64,000 nucleotides of DNA. Origin: Solidesulfovibrio sp. (GTDB lineage Bacteria > Desulfobacterota > Desulfovibrionia > Desulfovibrionales > Desulfovibrionaceae). Positions 8,499 through 17,049 of the stretch are shown here, in pieces (within the stretch, counting starts at the first letter, position 1; each line of letters opens with the position of its first letter). Position numbers and translations under genes: made by a program. The notes beneath the pieces are model-generated. The model was given only the letters and a program-made list of their open reading frames with translations. It ran no database searches and was not told where the DNA came from. The DNA lies in contig NZ_JBCFBA010000002.1 in the NCBI RefSeq assembly GCF_038562415.1, forward strand, positions 18,222-82,221, given 5' to 3'.

Positions 8499-9004
8499 CC
8501 GCATCCGAAAAAACCGCCGAAGCCCTGCGCGAAACCGCCCGGCGGGCGTTGTTGCGCCGCGTGGCCAAAACCGCCGACGCCGGCCGGGCCGAGGCCCTGG
8601 CCGCCTTCGTCGGCCTGACCCGGCCCGATCTCGGACCGGAGGCCGCGGCGGTCATCGCCGAGAAAACGCCGCGCCTTCTGCCGGGGCTCACGGAAAAATG
8701 GGTCGGCCTGTTCGTGGACCGGCTTTTCGAAACCGTGCCCCGGGAGCAGATCGCCATCCTGTGCGACGGCAGCGAGGAAAACGAGGCCGCCCTGGCCCTG
8801 GCCTACGTCATGTTCCTCGAATCCGAGCGCATGGAGCGGCAGATGGCCGAGGATCTGGCCGCCTGCGACCTGCCCGTGGGCGAGGACGGCTGCGACCTGG
8901 CCGCCGACGTCTGCCGCCGCCTGGCCATGGTCGAGGAACGGCGCCGCCAGGCCGACCACGAAAAGGCCGCCGCCTACAAGCGCTCCCGGCGCGACCTCCA
9001 GTGA
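8495..9004 (+). CDS. Small helical cytosolic protein, partner of the upstream membrane protein
   Basis: 169 aa, without signal peptide or membrane segment. It is rich in Ala, Glu and Arg, with likely long helices; a charged C-terminal helix runs from VCRRLAMVEERRRQADHEKAAAYKRSRRD. The start overlaps the previous stop as ATGA. The pairing with a four-pass membrane protein is the only functional clue. No family recognised. Confidence 0.7.
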   Translation: MTASEKTAEALRETARRALLRRVAKTADAGRAEALAAFVGLTRPDLGPEAAAVIAEKTPRLLPGLTEKWVGLFVDRLFETVPREQIAILCDGSEENEAALALAYVMFLESERMERQMAEDLAACDLPVGEDGCDLAADVCRRLAMVEERRRQADHEKAAAYKRSRRDLQ

Positions 9005-9135
9005 CCCCGTTTCACCCCGAGGGCGATGGCCCCCCGGCAACCGCCCCCTTTCGCCCGGGGGAGGGGCGCGCCGACCGGCCGGTGCCCGGGCCCGCCCCGT
9101 GCCTGCCCCGGCCAACGGCCGGAGCCTGAGAGGCT

Positions 9136-10071
9136 ATGCACGAACGGCTGTTGGACTGGCTGGTTTGCCCGGGTTGCCTGCCCGAGGAACGGCGGCTTGG
9201 GATTTCGGGGCAACGCCGGGAGGGTGCGGATATCGTCTCGGGCCGGCTGACCTGCCCGGGCTGCGGCGCGGCCTATGCCGTCGAGGACGGCCTGGCCGAC
9301 CTGACGCCGCCGGGGCTGGCCGTGCCCGCCCCGCAGGCCCGCTACGACGGCGAACGCCTGGCCGCCTCGTATCTGTGGAGCCATTTCGCCGATTTGTGGA
9401 ACGACCCCGAGGCCACGGCCGCCTCCGCGAGTTTCGCCGCCCTGGGCGACGGGGCGCGGGGGCCGGGGCTCGACGCCGGCTGCGCCGTGGGCCGTTGTAC
9501 CCTGGAGCTGGCCGCGCGCGTCGGGTTTGCCGTTGGCGTGGATCTGTCGCGCCAATTCGTGGCCCTGGCCCGGCGCATCGTCCGGGAGGGCGGGCTGGCC
9601 TTCTTCGCGCCGCTGCAAGGCCTGCGCACCACGGAATGCTCCTTCGCCCTGCCGGGGCGGCTGCGCCGGGGCGGGGTGGAATTCCTGCGCGCCGACGCCA
9701 TGGCCCTGCCGTTTCGACGGGAGGTGTTCGGCGTCGCGGTTTCGCTCAACCTCGTGGACAAGCTGCCCGCGCCGCGCCGGCACTTGCGGGAGTGTCAGCG
9801 GGTCTGCGCTGCGCCGGCCACGCTGGTCGTGGCCGATCCGTTCTCCTGGTCGCCGGACGTCGCCCCGCCCGAGGCCTGGCTCGGCGGCACGCCGGAAACC
9901 GGCGACAGCGCGGCCGCGACCGCGGCCTTTCTGGCCGAAACGCCCGGCTGGTCGGCCCGGCCCGGCGGCAACGTGGCCTGGAGCCTCCGGGACCACAAGA
10001 ACCGCTACGAACGCATCACGAGCGAAATCGTCCTGGCCCGCCGGGCCGCCGCCGCGTGTCGGCTCCCTTGA
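9136..10071 (+). CDS. SAM-dependent methyltransferase with N-terminal zinc-ribbon
   Basis: 311 aa. Residues 1-55 hold a Trm112-like ribbon with paired Cys (LVCPGC ... LTCPGCGAAYAVEDGLADL). A class I methyltransferase domain follows, with the SAM-binding motif I LDAGCAVGRCTLELA (about residue 112), then the acidic motif in VGVDLS and a motif near LRADAMALPF. Most likely it modifies a small molecule or lipid, in the manner of UbiE-like enzymes, but the substrate cannot be told. GAGAGG lies just before the start. It converges with the large LOG-domain gene. Confidence 0.8.
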   Translation: MHERLLDWLVCPGCLPEERRLGISGQRREGADIVSGRLTCPGCGAAYAVEDGLADLTPPGLAVPAPQARYDGERLAASYLWSHFADLWNDPEATAASASFAALGDGARGPGLDAGCAVGRCTLELAARVGFAVGVDLSRQFVALARRIVREGGLAFFAPLQGLRTTECSFALPGRLRRGGVEFLRADAMALPFRREVFGVAVSLNLVDKLPAPRRHLRECQRVCAAPATLVVADPFSWSPDVAPPEAWLGGTPETGDSAAATAAFLAETPGWSARPGGNVAWSLRDHKNRYERITSEIVLARRAAAACRLP

Positions 10072-10119
10072 GCAATACCATACGGCGTCTCTCCTTTTCG
10101 AGGACGCGCCCCTGGCCGC

Positions 10120-12387
10120 CTACTCGCCTTCCAGGGCCTCGTCGATGTAGGGCGCGATGGGCATGCCGGCGGCGCGCAGGTTCTGCCTGGCGGCGCGGAC
10201 CTTCTCCAGGGGGATGGCCCGGGCGCGCCAGTAGGCCGCCGGGTCGTCGAGAAAGGCGGCGATGACCGCGTAGCCTTCCTCGTAGCCGGCCACCTCGTGG
10301 CAGCAGTCCACGATCCAGCGCGGCCCCAGCGCGCCCAGCCGATGGCCCCCGCCGGAAAGGTCGCTCGAAAGCGTGCGGAACTGGTCGAGGGTCTCCCGCC
10401 AGAAGGGCTGGCCGCCCGGCCCCAGGCCCACCGGGTCGACGAAGATGTAGGGCGCCGGCAGGCACTGGCCGATCTTCATGAAGGTCAGCGCCATGTTGAT
10501 CTCGTAGCAGGTGCCGAAACCGCCCAGGTTGAAGACCTTGAACAGCGACCGCCGGTCCAGGATGTCCTGGCGGGTGTTCAGCGCCAAGTTGGTGAACTGG
10601 GCCACGGCCTCGGGCGCGAAATTGGTGTGCTGGCCGATCTCCTCGGCGTTGATGCCCACCCCGATCCGGTAGATGCCCAGGGCGGCGGCCGCGTCGTCCA
10701 CGATGCGCATGACCCCCGGCCCCGAGCCGTGGGCCACGCCGAAGCCCTCGCCCAGGCGCGGATGGTCGCGCAGCCGGCGCAGGAAATCGACGATCGGCCC
10801 CGTCAGCACCGGCTCCAGCACGTCCACCGAGGAGCCGAACATGGCCATGGTGGTGTGCACGCGCGGCAGAAGCTCCTTGCCCGGCCGGGTCACCCAAAGC
10901 CCCCGGTAGAATTCCCGCACCTGCCTCGCGCCGTCGATTTCCAGGAGCAGGTAGAAGCGCATGCCCTCGCCCTCCAGGCGCACCAGCTCCTCGTAGAGCG
11001 TCTGGTCCATGCGGAAGTGCGGCAGCCGGCAGACCTCGCCCACGGCGCAGCCCATGCCCCGGGCCACCACCACGCCGATGCCGTTGCGCTTGAGCACCCG
11101 CAGGGTATCCACCGGCGGCAGGGCGTCGGACACGAACACCTTCGACAGGTTCTGCTCGCCGCCCACGTACTTGAGCACGTCCAGGAACGGCCGCGCCCGC
11201 TTGGGGATCTCCTCGCCGGCCAGCACCCCCTCCGCGATGTTGCCCCGGGCGTATTCGTAGACCAGCCGCCACTGGAACTCCTGCAGCCACTCCCCTTCCT
11301 CCTGCTCCCAGGGGATGGAGATCATCCGGCCGGGCATGAAGATGCGGCCGTAGCTGCCGCCCTGGCCCGGGGCGGCCGTGATCTCGTCGAAAAGCACCGC
11401 GTTGACCTCGGGCGTGAAAATCTCGGTCAAATGGGCGAAATCGACGCCGGCGGCCAGCACCTCCTTGGCCCGCGACGGCGCGAGCACCCGCTGGGCCACC
11501 TTGGCCAGGGCGGCGTCGGCCGGATAGAGGCGCAGGCGCACGGCCAGCCCCGACGTCTCCACGGCCGCCTCGCCGCCGTTGTAGAGCTCCACCTGGCGCG
11601 GCGTGGCCAGGCCCGTGGTCCGGATGCCGTCCAGCAGCCGCGAGGCCAGGTGGAAGACGTCCGGATGGGAGGTTTCGCGTTCGATGAACGCCACATAGGG
11701 CCCCAGGGCGATGCGCACCGCCCCGACCAGGAACTCCTTGGGCTCCATGCGCCGCGGCAGTCCGGCCGGCGACGGGCTCTGGAAGATGGTCAGCCCGTGC
11801 TTGCCCTTGACCACCATCTCGGCGAAATTGCGGCCCACGCCCAACAGCCGCGAGGACAGGACGTAGCGCACGTCCTCCAGGGGGATTTCCACCACGCCGT
11901 CCTCGGCGAGGCGGTGGCGCTGCGGCAACAGGAGCCAGCCCCGCTCCATGGCGGCCACGATCTCCTCCCGGGTGAGAAACGGCCCGCGCGGAATGAACAG
12001 CCGCCCGAAATCCACGCCCCCGTCGGTGCAGAGCCCGCGCAGGTCGGCCAGGGACTCGCCCAGGGCGGCGTTGAGCGCCGTCAGCGCCACCGCGACCTCC
12101 ACGGTGCGGTCGGTGTCGGAAACCATCGGCGCCTCGCCGGTCAGGCGCACGTCCAGGCCGATGCGGGAATGGCCGCTGCGGCCGCTTATGTCCATCAGGT
12201 CGGTCAGGGCCAGGCCTTCCCGGGCGGCCCGGGCGCTTAAGTCGCGCACGAGCCCCCGCAGGATGTCGCTGGTGCGGGAAAAGCGCATGAGCCCGAAGGC
12301 CTGGGGCGCGGCCAGTTCCTCGTTGAAATGCACGTCGCCCATGGTCACGAGCTGGCCGTCGCCGGTGAGAAGCGGGGATGCGATCAT
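10120..12387 (-). CDS. Large two-part protein with a C-terminal LOG/lysine-decarboxylase-like domain
   Basis: 755 aa. The C-terminal part (about 510-755) resembles the LOG (cytokinin-riboside phosphoribohydrolase) fold: MFGSSVDVLEP, then GSGPGVMRIVDDAAA (the LOG GGxxGLM region), and NLGGFGTCYEINMAL near residue 620 in place of the usual PGGxGTxxE. The first 430 residues are unlike any family I recognise; they contain a proposed structural region VTMGDVHFNEELAAPQAFGLMRFSRTSD and no membrane segment. Typical LOG proteins are about 190-250 aa, so this is an unusually large relative that may use a nucleotide. The PGG-to-LGG change leaves catalysis uncertain. A near-perfect palindrome lies just upstream at 12427-12460. 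Confidence 0.75.
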   Translation of the reverse strand: MIASPLLTGDGQLVTMGDVHFNEELAAPQAFGLMRFSRTSDILRGLVRDLSARAAREGLALTDLMDISGRSGHSRIGLDVRLTGEAPMVSDTDRTVEVAVALTALNAALGESLADLRGLCTDGGVDFGRLFIPRGPFLTREEIVAAMERGWLLLPQRHRLAEDGVVEIPLEDVRYVLSSRLLGVGRNFAEMVVKGKHGLTIFQSPSPAGLPRRMEPKEFLVGAVRIALGPYVAFIERETSHPDVFHLASRLLDGIRTTGLATPRQVELYNGGEAAVETSGLAVRLRLYPADAALAKVAQRVLAPSRAKEVLAAGVDFAHLTEIFTPEVNAVLFDEITAAPGQGGSYGRIFMPGRMISIPWEQEEGEWLQEFQWRLVYEYARGNIAEGVLAGEEIPKRARPFLDVLKYVGGEQNLSKVFVSDALPPVDTLRVLKRNGIGVVVARGMGCAVGEVCRLPHFRMDQTLYEELVRLEGEGMRFYLLLEIDGARQVREFYRGLWVTRPGKELLPRVHTTMAMFGSSVDVLEPVLTGPIVDFLRRLRDHPRLGEGFGVAHGSGPGVMRIVDDAAAALGIYRIGVGINAEEIGQHTNFAPEAVAQFTNLALNTRQDILDRRSLFKVFNLGGFGTCYEINMALTFMKIGQCLPAPYIFVDPVGLGPGGQPFWRETLDQFRTLSSDLSGGGHRLGALGPRWIVDCCHEVAGYEEGYAVIAAFLDDPAAYWRARAIPLEKVRAARQNLRAAGMPIAPYIDEALEGE

Positions 12388-12426
12388 GCTGCCTCCGTCC
12401 GGACGGCGGTGTGGTCTCGTCGCAAT

Positions 12427-12460
12427 CCGGACAGCCCTTATAGGTCAAGGGCCTGTCCGG
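12427..12460. promoter_or_regulatory. Palindrome upstream of the LOG-domain gene
   Basis: Arms 12427-12437 and 12449-12460 pair over 11 bp with one bulged base. The loop holds TATAAG and TTGACC-like words on the minus strand. The site sits between two divergent genes, so it may be an operator. No known regulator can be named. Confidence 0.4.
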
Positions 12461-12599
12461 GGAAACCCCCCTTGTCGGCGCCGTCTTGCCTGGTGGGCTC
12501 GCGACTGCTACACACGGTCCACGACGTCGCGGCAGGCGCGTGGCCGCGCCTGGCCACGAAATTCCATTGGCGCCCCGCGCCCGCATGAGGGAACCAGCC

Positions 12600-13814
12600 A
12601 TGTCGAGGATACCTCTGTCCCAGGCGCGGCCGGGCATGGTGCTGGCCGAGAGCGCCGAAAGCCCGGACGGCAAGTATGGGCTTTCGGCCGGGTTGGCCTT
12701 GGCCGAAGCCCACCTGCGGGTCCTGCGCGGCTGGCGCATACGCGAAATCGAGGTCGTCGCCGCTTTGGAAGCAGCCCCGGCGCTGGACGAAAAGGCCCCC
12801 GACGCCGCCGTGCTGGAACGTTTCGCCCACCTGCCCCCAAAGGAACCCGTCGTGGCCGCCCTGCTGCGGCTGGCCCTGGCCAGGGCCGCCGAACAGCCCG
12901 CCCCGGCACGCTGCCGCATCCCGGCCAACCGCCCCTTGCCGCCCGAGGCGGCCCTTTCGCCCGAGCGCATCCTGGCCAACGACCCGGTGCTGGTCTCGCT
13001 GCCCGAAGTCTTCATGCGCATCCGCGAGGTGTTAAGCGACCCGGATTCCACGGTGGAGGAGGCGGCGGCGGTCATCGGCAAGGACCCGAGCCTGACGGCC
13101 AAGATTTTAAAACTCGTCAACAGCGCCTTCTACGCCCGCACCATGCGCGTGTCCGGCAGCCTGCCGCCGGGCCCCGTGGATTCCTTGAACCGCGCGGTCA
13201 TGCTCCTGGGCCTCAACCAGCTGTCCACCCTGGCCATGGGCGTGTCCGTGCTGCCCCTTTTCAAGGACATCCCGCCCGAATGCGTGGACATGCGCCAGTT
13301 CTGGCGCCACAGCGTGGGCGTGGCGCTGGTGGCCAAGCTGTTGGCCATGCGCCAGGGCGACCCGAACCCCGAGCGGTTTTTCGTGGCCGGGCTGCTCCAC
13401 GACATCGGCCGGCTGGTGCTCTACAAGCAGTTGCCGGAAGTCGCCGGCGCCACGCTGTCCCTGGCCCTGTCCACGGGCCGGCCGCTCGACGACGTGGAAC
13501 GGGAGCTCCTCGGCTACGACCATGCCCGGCTCGGCGGCATGCTGCTGCGCAAATGGCGCTTTCCCGAAAGCCTGGAACAGGCCGTATGGCGCCACCATGA
13601 CCCCATGTCCGGCGAGGCGCCCCAGGAGGCGGCCCTCATCGGCGTGGCCGACATGGTGACCGTGGCCACCCTGTGCGACGGCGGCGGCGAGCGGAGCGTG
13701 CCGCGTTTCGTGCCGGAAGCCTGGCGCCTGGCCGACCTGGGCGCCTCGGAGCTGCCCGCCATCGTGGCCGCGGCCGAGACGCACCTCGACATCGTGTGCG
13801 CCATGTTCGCCTGA
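12600..13814 (+). CDS. HDOD-domain signalling protein with an HD doublet
   Basis: 404 aa. The N-terminal 120 residues are a DUF3391-like strand-rich region (RIPLSQARPGMVLAES...). An HDOD domain follows (about 130-380), recognised by LPEVFMRIREVLSDPDSTVEEAAAVIGKDPSLTAKILKLVNSAFY. Most HDOD proteins lose the catalytic His-Asp, but here LLHDIGRLVL near residue 267 retains it, so a metal-dependent hydrolase activity is possible. The start is the ATG with GAGGGA 7 nt upstream. HDOD proteins relay signals in environmental responses; the partner is not in view. Confidence 0.8.
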   Translation: MSRIPLSQARPGMVLAESAESPDGKYGLSAGLALAEAHLRVLRGWRIREIEVVAALEAAPALDEKAPDAAVLERFAHLPPKEPVVAALLRLALARAAEQPAPARCRIPANRPLPPEAALSPERILANDPVLVSLPEVFMRIREVLSDPDSTVEEAAAVIGKDPSLTAKILKLVNSAFYARTMRVSGSLPPGPVDSLNRAVMLLGLNQLSTLAMGVSVLPLFKDIPPECVDMRQFWRHSVGVALVAKLLAMRQGDPNPERFFVAGLLHDIGRLVLYKQLPEVAGATLSLALSTGRPLDDVERELLGYDHARLGGMLLRKWRFPESLEQAVWRHHDPMSGEAPQEAALIGVADMVTVATLCDGGGERSVPRFVPEAWRLADLGASELPAIVAAAETHLDIVCAMFA

Positions 13815-13939
13815 GGCCCGCGCCCGCTCGCGCCGCCGGCATGGACAACCGCCGCCCGGCGGCATACACATGGAACCCGTCTTCCGTCCCGCCCCACCCC
13901 GTCGCCCCTGCCTTTCACCATAAACCGAGCGAGTCCGTC

Positions 13940-15631
13940 ATGGATACCTGCGCTACCCCGCTTCTCGCGTCGCCGCAACGCGTGGCCGAACTCAAGGTCG
14001 AATCCCTGTCCCAGGCCTCGGCGCAGCTTGGCCCGCGCCAGCTGTGCGAACTGGAGATGCTGCTTTCCGGCGCCTTTTCTCCGCTGGCCGGCTACATGGG
14101 CCGCGAGGACTTCGAATCGGTCCTGGCCGGCATGCGCCTGGCCGACGGCCGGCCCTGGCCCATGCCGGTCGCCCTCGACGTGCCCGAGGCCCTGGCCAAG
14201 CGCCTCGGCCCCGGGGACAAGCTGGCCCTGCGCGACCAGGAAGGCTTCATGCTGGCGGTTTTGACCGTGTCCGAAGTCTGGCCGTCCGCTCCGGCCCGCG
14301 AGGCGGCGGCGCTGTACGGCCTGGCCGATATCGACCGCCATCCCGAAGCCCGGGCCTACGCCGGCAAGGCCCCGTTCTGGCATGTCGGCGGCGCGATCGA
14401 GGGCGTCTCCCTGCCGCTGCACGCCGATTTCCCGGAACTGCGCCGCACCCCGGCCGAGGTCAGAGCCGTTTTTCGGCAACGCGGCTGGCGCAAGGTGCTC
14501 GGCTGCCAGCCCCGGGCCTTCCCCCACAACCGCCAGCGCGCCGTGCTGCGCAAGGCCGCCGCCGCCATCGAAGGCAGCATCCTGCTCGTGCGGGAAGCCG
14601 GCGACGCCATCAGCGGCGGCGCCCTCCATTTCGCCGGCGTGCGCTGCGCCAGGCTTTTCGCCGAGGCCTTTCCCCCCAACATGCTGCTCGTCAACCTGCT
14701 GCCCCTGTGCTCCCGGCAGGCCGGGCCGCGCCAGGCCCTGTTCGAGGCCCTGGTCCAGAAAAACCACGGCTGCACCCATACGCTCGTCGGCCTCGACCAC
14801 GCCGACCCCCTGGACGCGGACGGCGCGCCGCTGTACGCGCCCGGCCAGGCGCAACGGCTGGTGGCCGATTTCGAGGCCGAAACCGGCATTGTCATGGTCC
14901 CGGAAACCGCCATGGACTATGTGGAGGAAAAGGCCCAGTTCGTGCCGCGATCGGCTGTCGCCCCGGGCATGACGGTCCGGGACCTGCCGCCGGCGGAACT
15001 CAAGCGGCGCCTGGAATTCGACCTGGACATCCCGGAATGGTTCACCCCGCCGGCCGTTGCCGCCGAACTGCGCGCCGTCTATCCGCCGCGCTCCCGCCAG
15101 GGCCTGACCCTCTTCATGACCGGCCTGTCCGGCGCCGGCAAATCCACCCTGGCTCGGCTCCTGTTCGTCAAGTTCATGGAACTGCGCACCCGGCCGGTCA
15201 CCCTGCTCGACGGCGACATCGTGCGCCGCCACCTCTCCAGCGAGCTGACCTTCTCCAAGGAACACCGCAACCTCAACATCTCGCGCATCGGCTACGTGGC
15301 CAGCGAAATCACCAAAAACGGCGGCATCGCCATCTGCGCGCCCATCGCGCCCTACGAGAGCTCCCGGGCCGAAGCCCGCGCCCTGGTGCGCCCCTACGGC
15401 GGTTTCGTCGAAATCCACGTGTCGACGCCCCTGGCCGTGTGCGAACAGCGCGACCGCAAGGGCCTCTACGCCAAGGCCCGGGCCGGCATCGTCAAGGGCG
15501 TCACCGGCATCGACGACCCCTACGAAGTCCCCGCGCACCCGGAAATCAGCCTGGATACCGCCAAGCTCACCCCCGGCGAAGCCGTCCAGGAAGTGCTTCT
15601 CTACCTCGAACGCGAAGGCTATCTGGGCTGA
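13940..15631 (+). CDS. ATP sulfurylase/APS kinase fusion; sulfurylase active site degraded
   Basis: 563 aa. Residues 1-390 resemble ATP sulfurylase. The kinase part (about 395-563) is intact: P-loop GLSGAGKST, LLDGDIVRRHL, SRIGYVASEI, and KGLYAKARAGIVKGVTGIDDPYE. It should phosphorylate APS to PAPS. In the sulfurylase part the usual QTRNPxHRAH signature reads QPRAFPHNRQ (about residue 190), losing the Asn and the second His. The GRDHAG signature reads GLDHAD (about 284), losing the Arg. I infer an APS kinase carrying a possibly non-catalytic sulfurylase module rather than the dissimilatory Sat. The start ATG begins just before the conserved N-terminus. It converges with nuoN. Confidence 0.85.
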   Translation: MDTCATPLLASPQRVAELKVESLSQASAQLGPRQLCELEMLLSGAFSPLAGYMGREDFESVLAGMRLADGRPWPMPVALDVPEALAKRLGPGDKLALRDQEGFMLAVLTVSEVWPSAPAREAAALYGLADIDRHPEARAYAGKAPFWHVGGAIEGVSLPLHADFPELRRTPAEVRAVFRQRGWRKVLGCQPRAFPHNRQRAVLRKAAAAIEGSILLVREAGDAISGGALHFAGVRCARLFAEAFPPNMLLVNLLPLCSRQAGPRQALFEALVQKNHGCTHTLVGLDHADPLDADGAPLYAPGQAQRLVADFEAETGIVMVPETAMDYVEEKAQFVPRSAVAPGMTVRDLPPAELKRRLEFDLDIPEWFTPPAVAAELRAVYPPRSRQGLTLFMTGLSGAGKSTLARLLFVKFMELRTRPVTLLDGDIVRRHLSSELTFSKEHRNLNISRIGYVASEITKNGGIAICAPIAPYESSRAEARALVRPYGGFVEIHVSTPLAVCEQRDRKGLYAKARAGIVKGVTGIDDPYEVPAHPEISLDTAKLTPGEAVQEVLLYLEREGYLG

Positions 15632-15646
15632 CGCGGCGACCCCGCC

Positions 15647-17035
15647 TTAGCCCCCGACCATCTTGCCGATGGCGGCCAGAAGCGGCCCTGGGCACAGGCC
15701 CAGGGCCACGACGCCGACGGATACGCCCCCAAGGGCCAGGGCGGCCGCCCATCCGGCCGGGCCGGGCACGGTCGGATGGGCCTCGATGCCCTCGCGCATG
15801 TAGAGCGTGGCCACCACGCGCAGGGCGTAGAAGATGCCGACCACGGCCATGAGGATGCCGAAGACGGCCAGGCCGGTGTAGCCGGCCCGCAGCGCCGCGC
15901 CGAAGACCAGGAACTTGCCGATGAACCCGGCCGTGGGCGGCAGGCCGGCCAGGGAAAGCAGGCAGGCGCACAGCGCCCCGGCCCGCCAGGGATAAACGTA
16001 GCCCAGGCCCCGGTAGGATGCGATGGCGTCGCGGTCGGCGCCCTCGCCCGACAGCGCGCCCACCGCCCCGAAGGCGCCGAGGTCCATGAGCGCGTAGGCG
16101 ACGAGGTAAAAAAGCGCCGCCTCGCCGCCGCCGTCGTTGACGGCCAGCGCCGCCATCGCGATGTAGCCCATCTGACCGATGGAGGAAAAGGCCAGCAGCC
16201 GCTTGAGGTTTTGCTGGGCCAGGGCGCCGATGTTGCCCACGGCCATGGTCAGGGCGGCGGCCACGGTCAGGGCCGGGGCCAGCACGTCCATGGCCTCGGG
16301 GGAGGCGTCGGCGCAAACGTGGAGCAGGGCGGCGGCCACGGCCGCCTTGGAGCCGGTGGACAAAAACGCCGCCACCGGCGCCGGTGCGCCCTGGTAGACG
16401 TCCGGGGTCCACAGATGCACCGGGGCGAGCGACAGCTTGAACCCCAGCCCCACCAGGGCCAGGGCCAACCCGGCGGCGACGAGCGGGCCGCCGGCGGCCA
16501 GGGAATCGGTGATGTCGAGGCTGCCGCCGCCGGCGTAGAGAAGGCTTATGCCGAAGGCCAGCACGGCCAGGCCCACGGCCCCGGGCAGGAAGTACTTGAG
16601 CGCCGCCTCGGCCCCGAGCCCGTCGGCCACGCGGCTGGCGACCAGGGCATAGAGGCACAGCGAGGCCAGTTCCAGGCCAATGAGCAGCATGATCCAGTCG
16701 GTGGCCTCGGCCAGAAGCAGCATGCCCAGGGCCGACCAGAGCAGCAGGCCGTAAAGGGCGTCGCCGGCGAAATTACGCCGGTCGGCGTAGCGGGCGAGCA
16801 GGCCCGTCACGGCCAGGGTGATGGCACTGAGCAGCGCGGCGAAAAAGCGGGTCATGCCGCTCCCGTCGGCGCCGGCCCCGATGGCCCACAACCCGGGCAG
16901 CAGGGCGAAGACGGCGGCGACCACGGGCAGGGCCTTGCGGGCCGCGGCGCCCGGCAGCCAGGCCGCGCTCAGGGCGACCAGGCCGCCGATGGCCAGGGCG
17001 AGATGGGGAAAGAGGTCGGTTATATCGGCGGGCAT
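15647..17035 (-). CDS. nuoN: NADH-quinone oxidoreductase subunit N
   Basis: 462 aa integral membrane subunit of complex I with about 13 to 14 hydrophobic helices. It carries the antiporter-like signatures GFKLSLAPVHLWTPDVYQGAPAPV and KRLLAFSSIGQMGY, including the Lys in the discontinuous helix region. It is the last gene of the nuo operon. Its ATG follows the nuoM stop by 14 nt. It translocates protons as part of the membrane arm. Confidence 0.95.
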   Translation of the reverse strand: MPADITDLFPHLALAIGGLVALSAAWLPGAAARKALPVVAAVFALLPGLWAIGAGADGSGMTRFFAALLSAITLAVTGLLARYADRRNFAGDALYGLLLWSALGMLLLAEATDWIMLLIGLELASLCLYALVASRVADGLGAEAALKYFLPGAVGLAVLAFGISLLYAGGGSLDITDSLAAGGPLVAAGLALALVGLGFKLSLAPVHLWTPDVYQGAPAPVAAFLSTGSKAAVAAALLHVCADASPEAMDVLAPALTVAAALTMAVGNIGALAQQNLKRLLAFSSIGQMGYIAMAALAVNDGGGEAALFYLVAYALMDLGAFGAVGALSGEGADRDAIASYRGLGYVYPWRAGALCACLLSLAGLPPTAGFIGKFLVFGAALRAGYTGLAVFGILMAVVGIFYALRVVATLYMREGIEAHPTVPGPAGWAAALALGGVSVGVVALGLCPGPLLAAIGKMVGG

Positions 17036-17049
17036 GGCGTTCCTCGCGG

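Noticed and set aside
10673..10909. Short ORFs in the LOG-domain region, both strands
   Set aside because: They lie inside the coding region of a 755-aa protein with recognisable motifs, in shadow frames.
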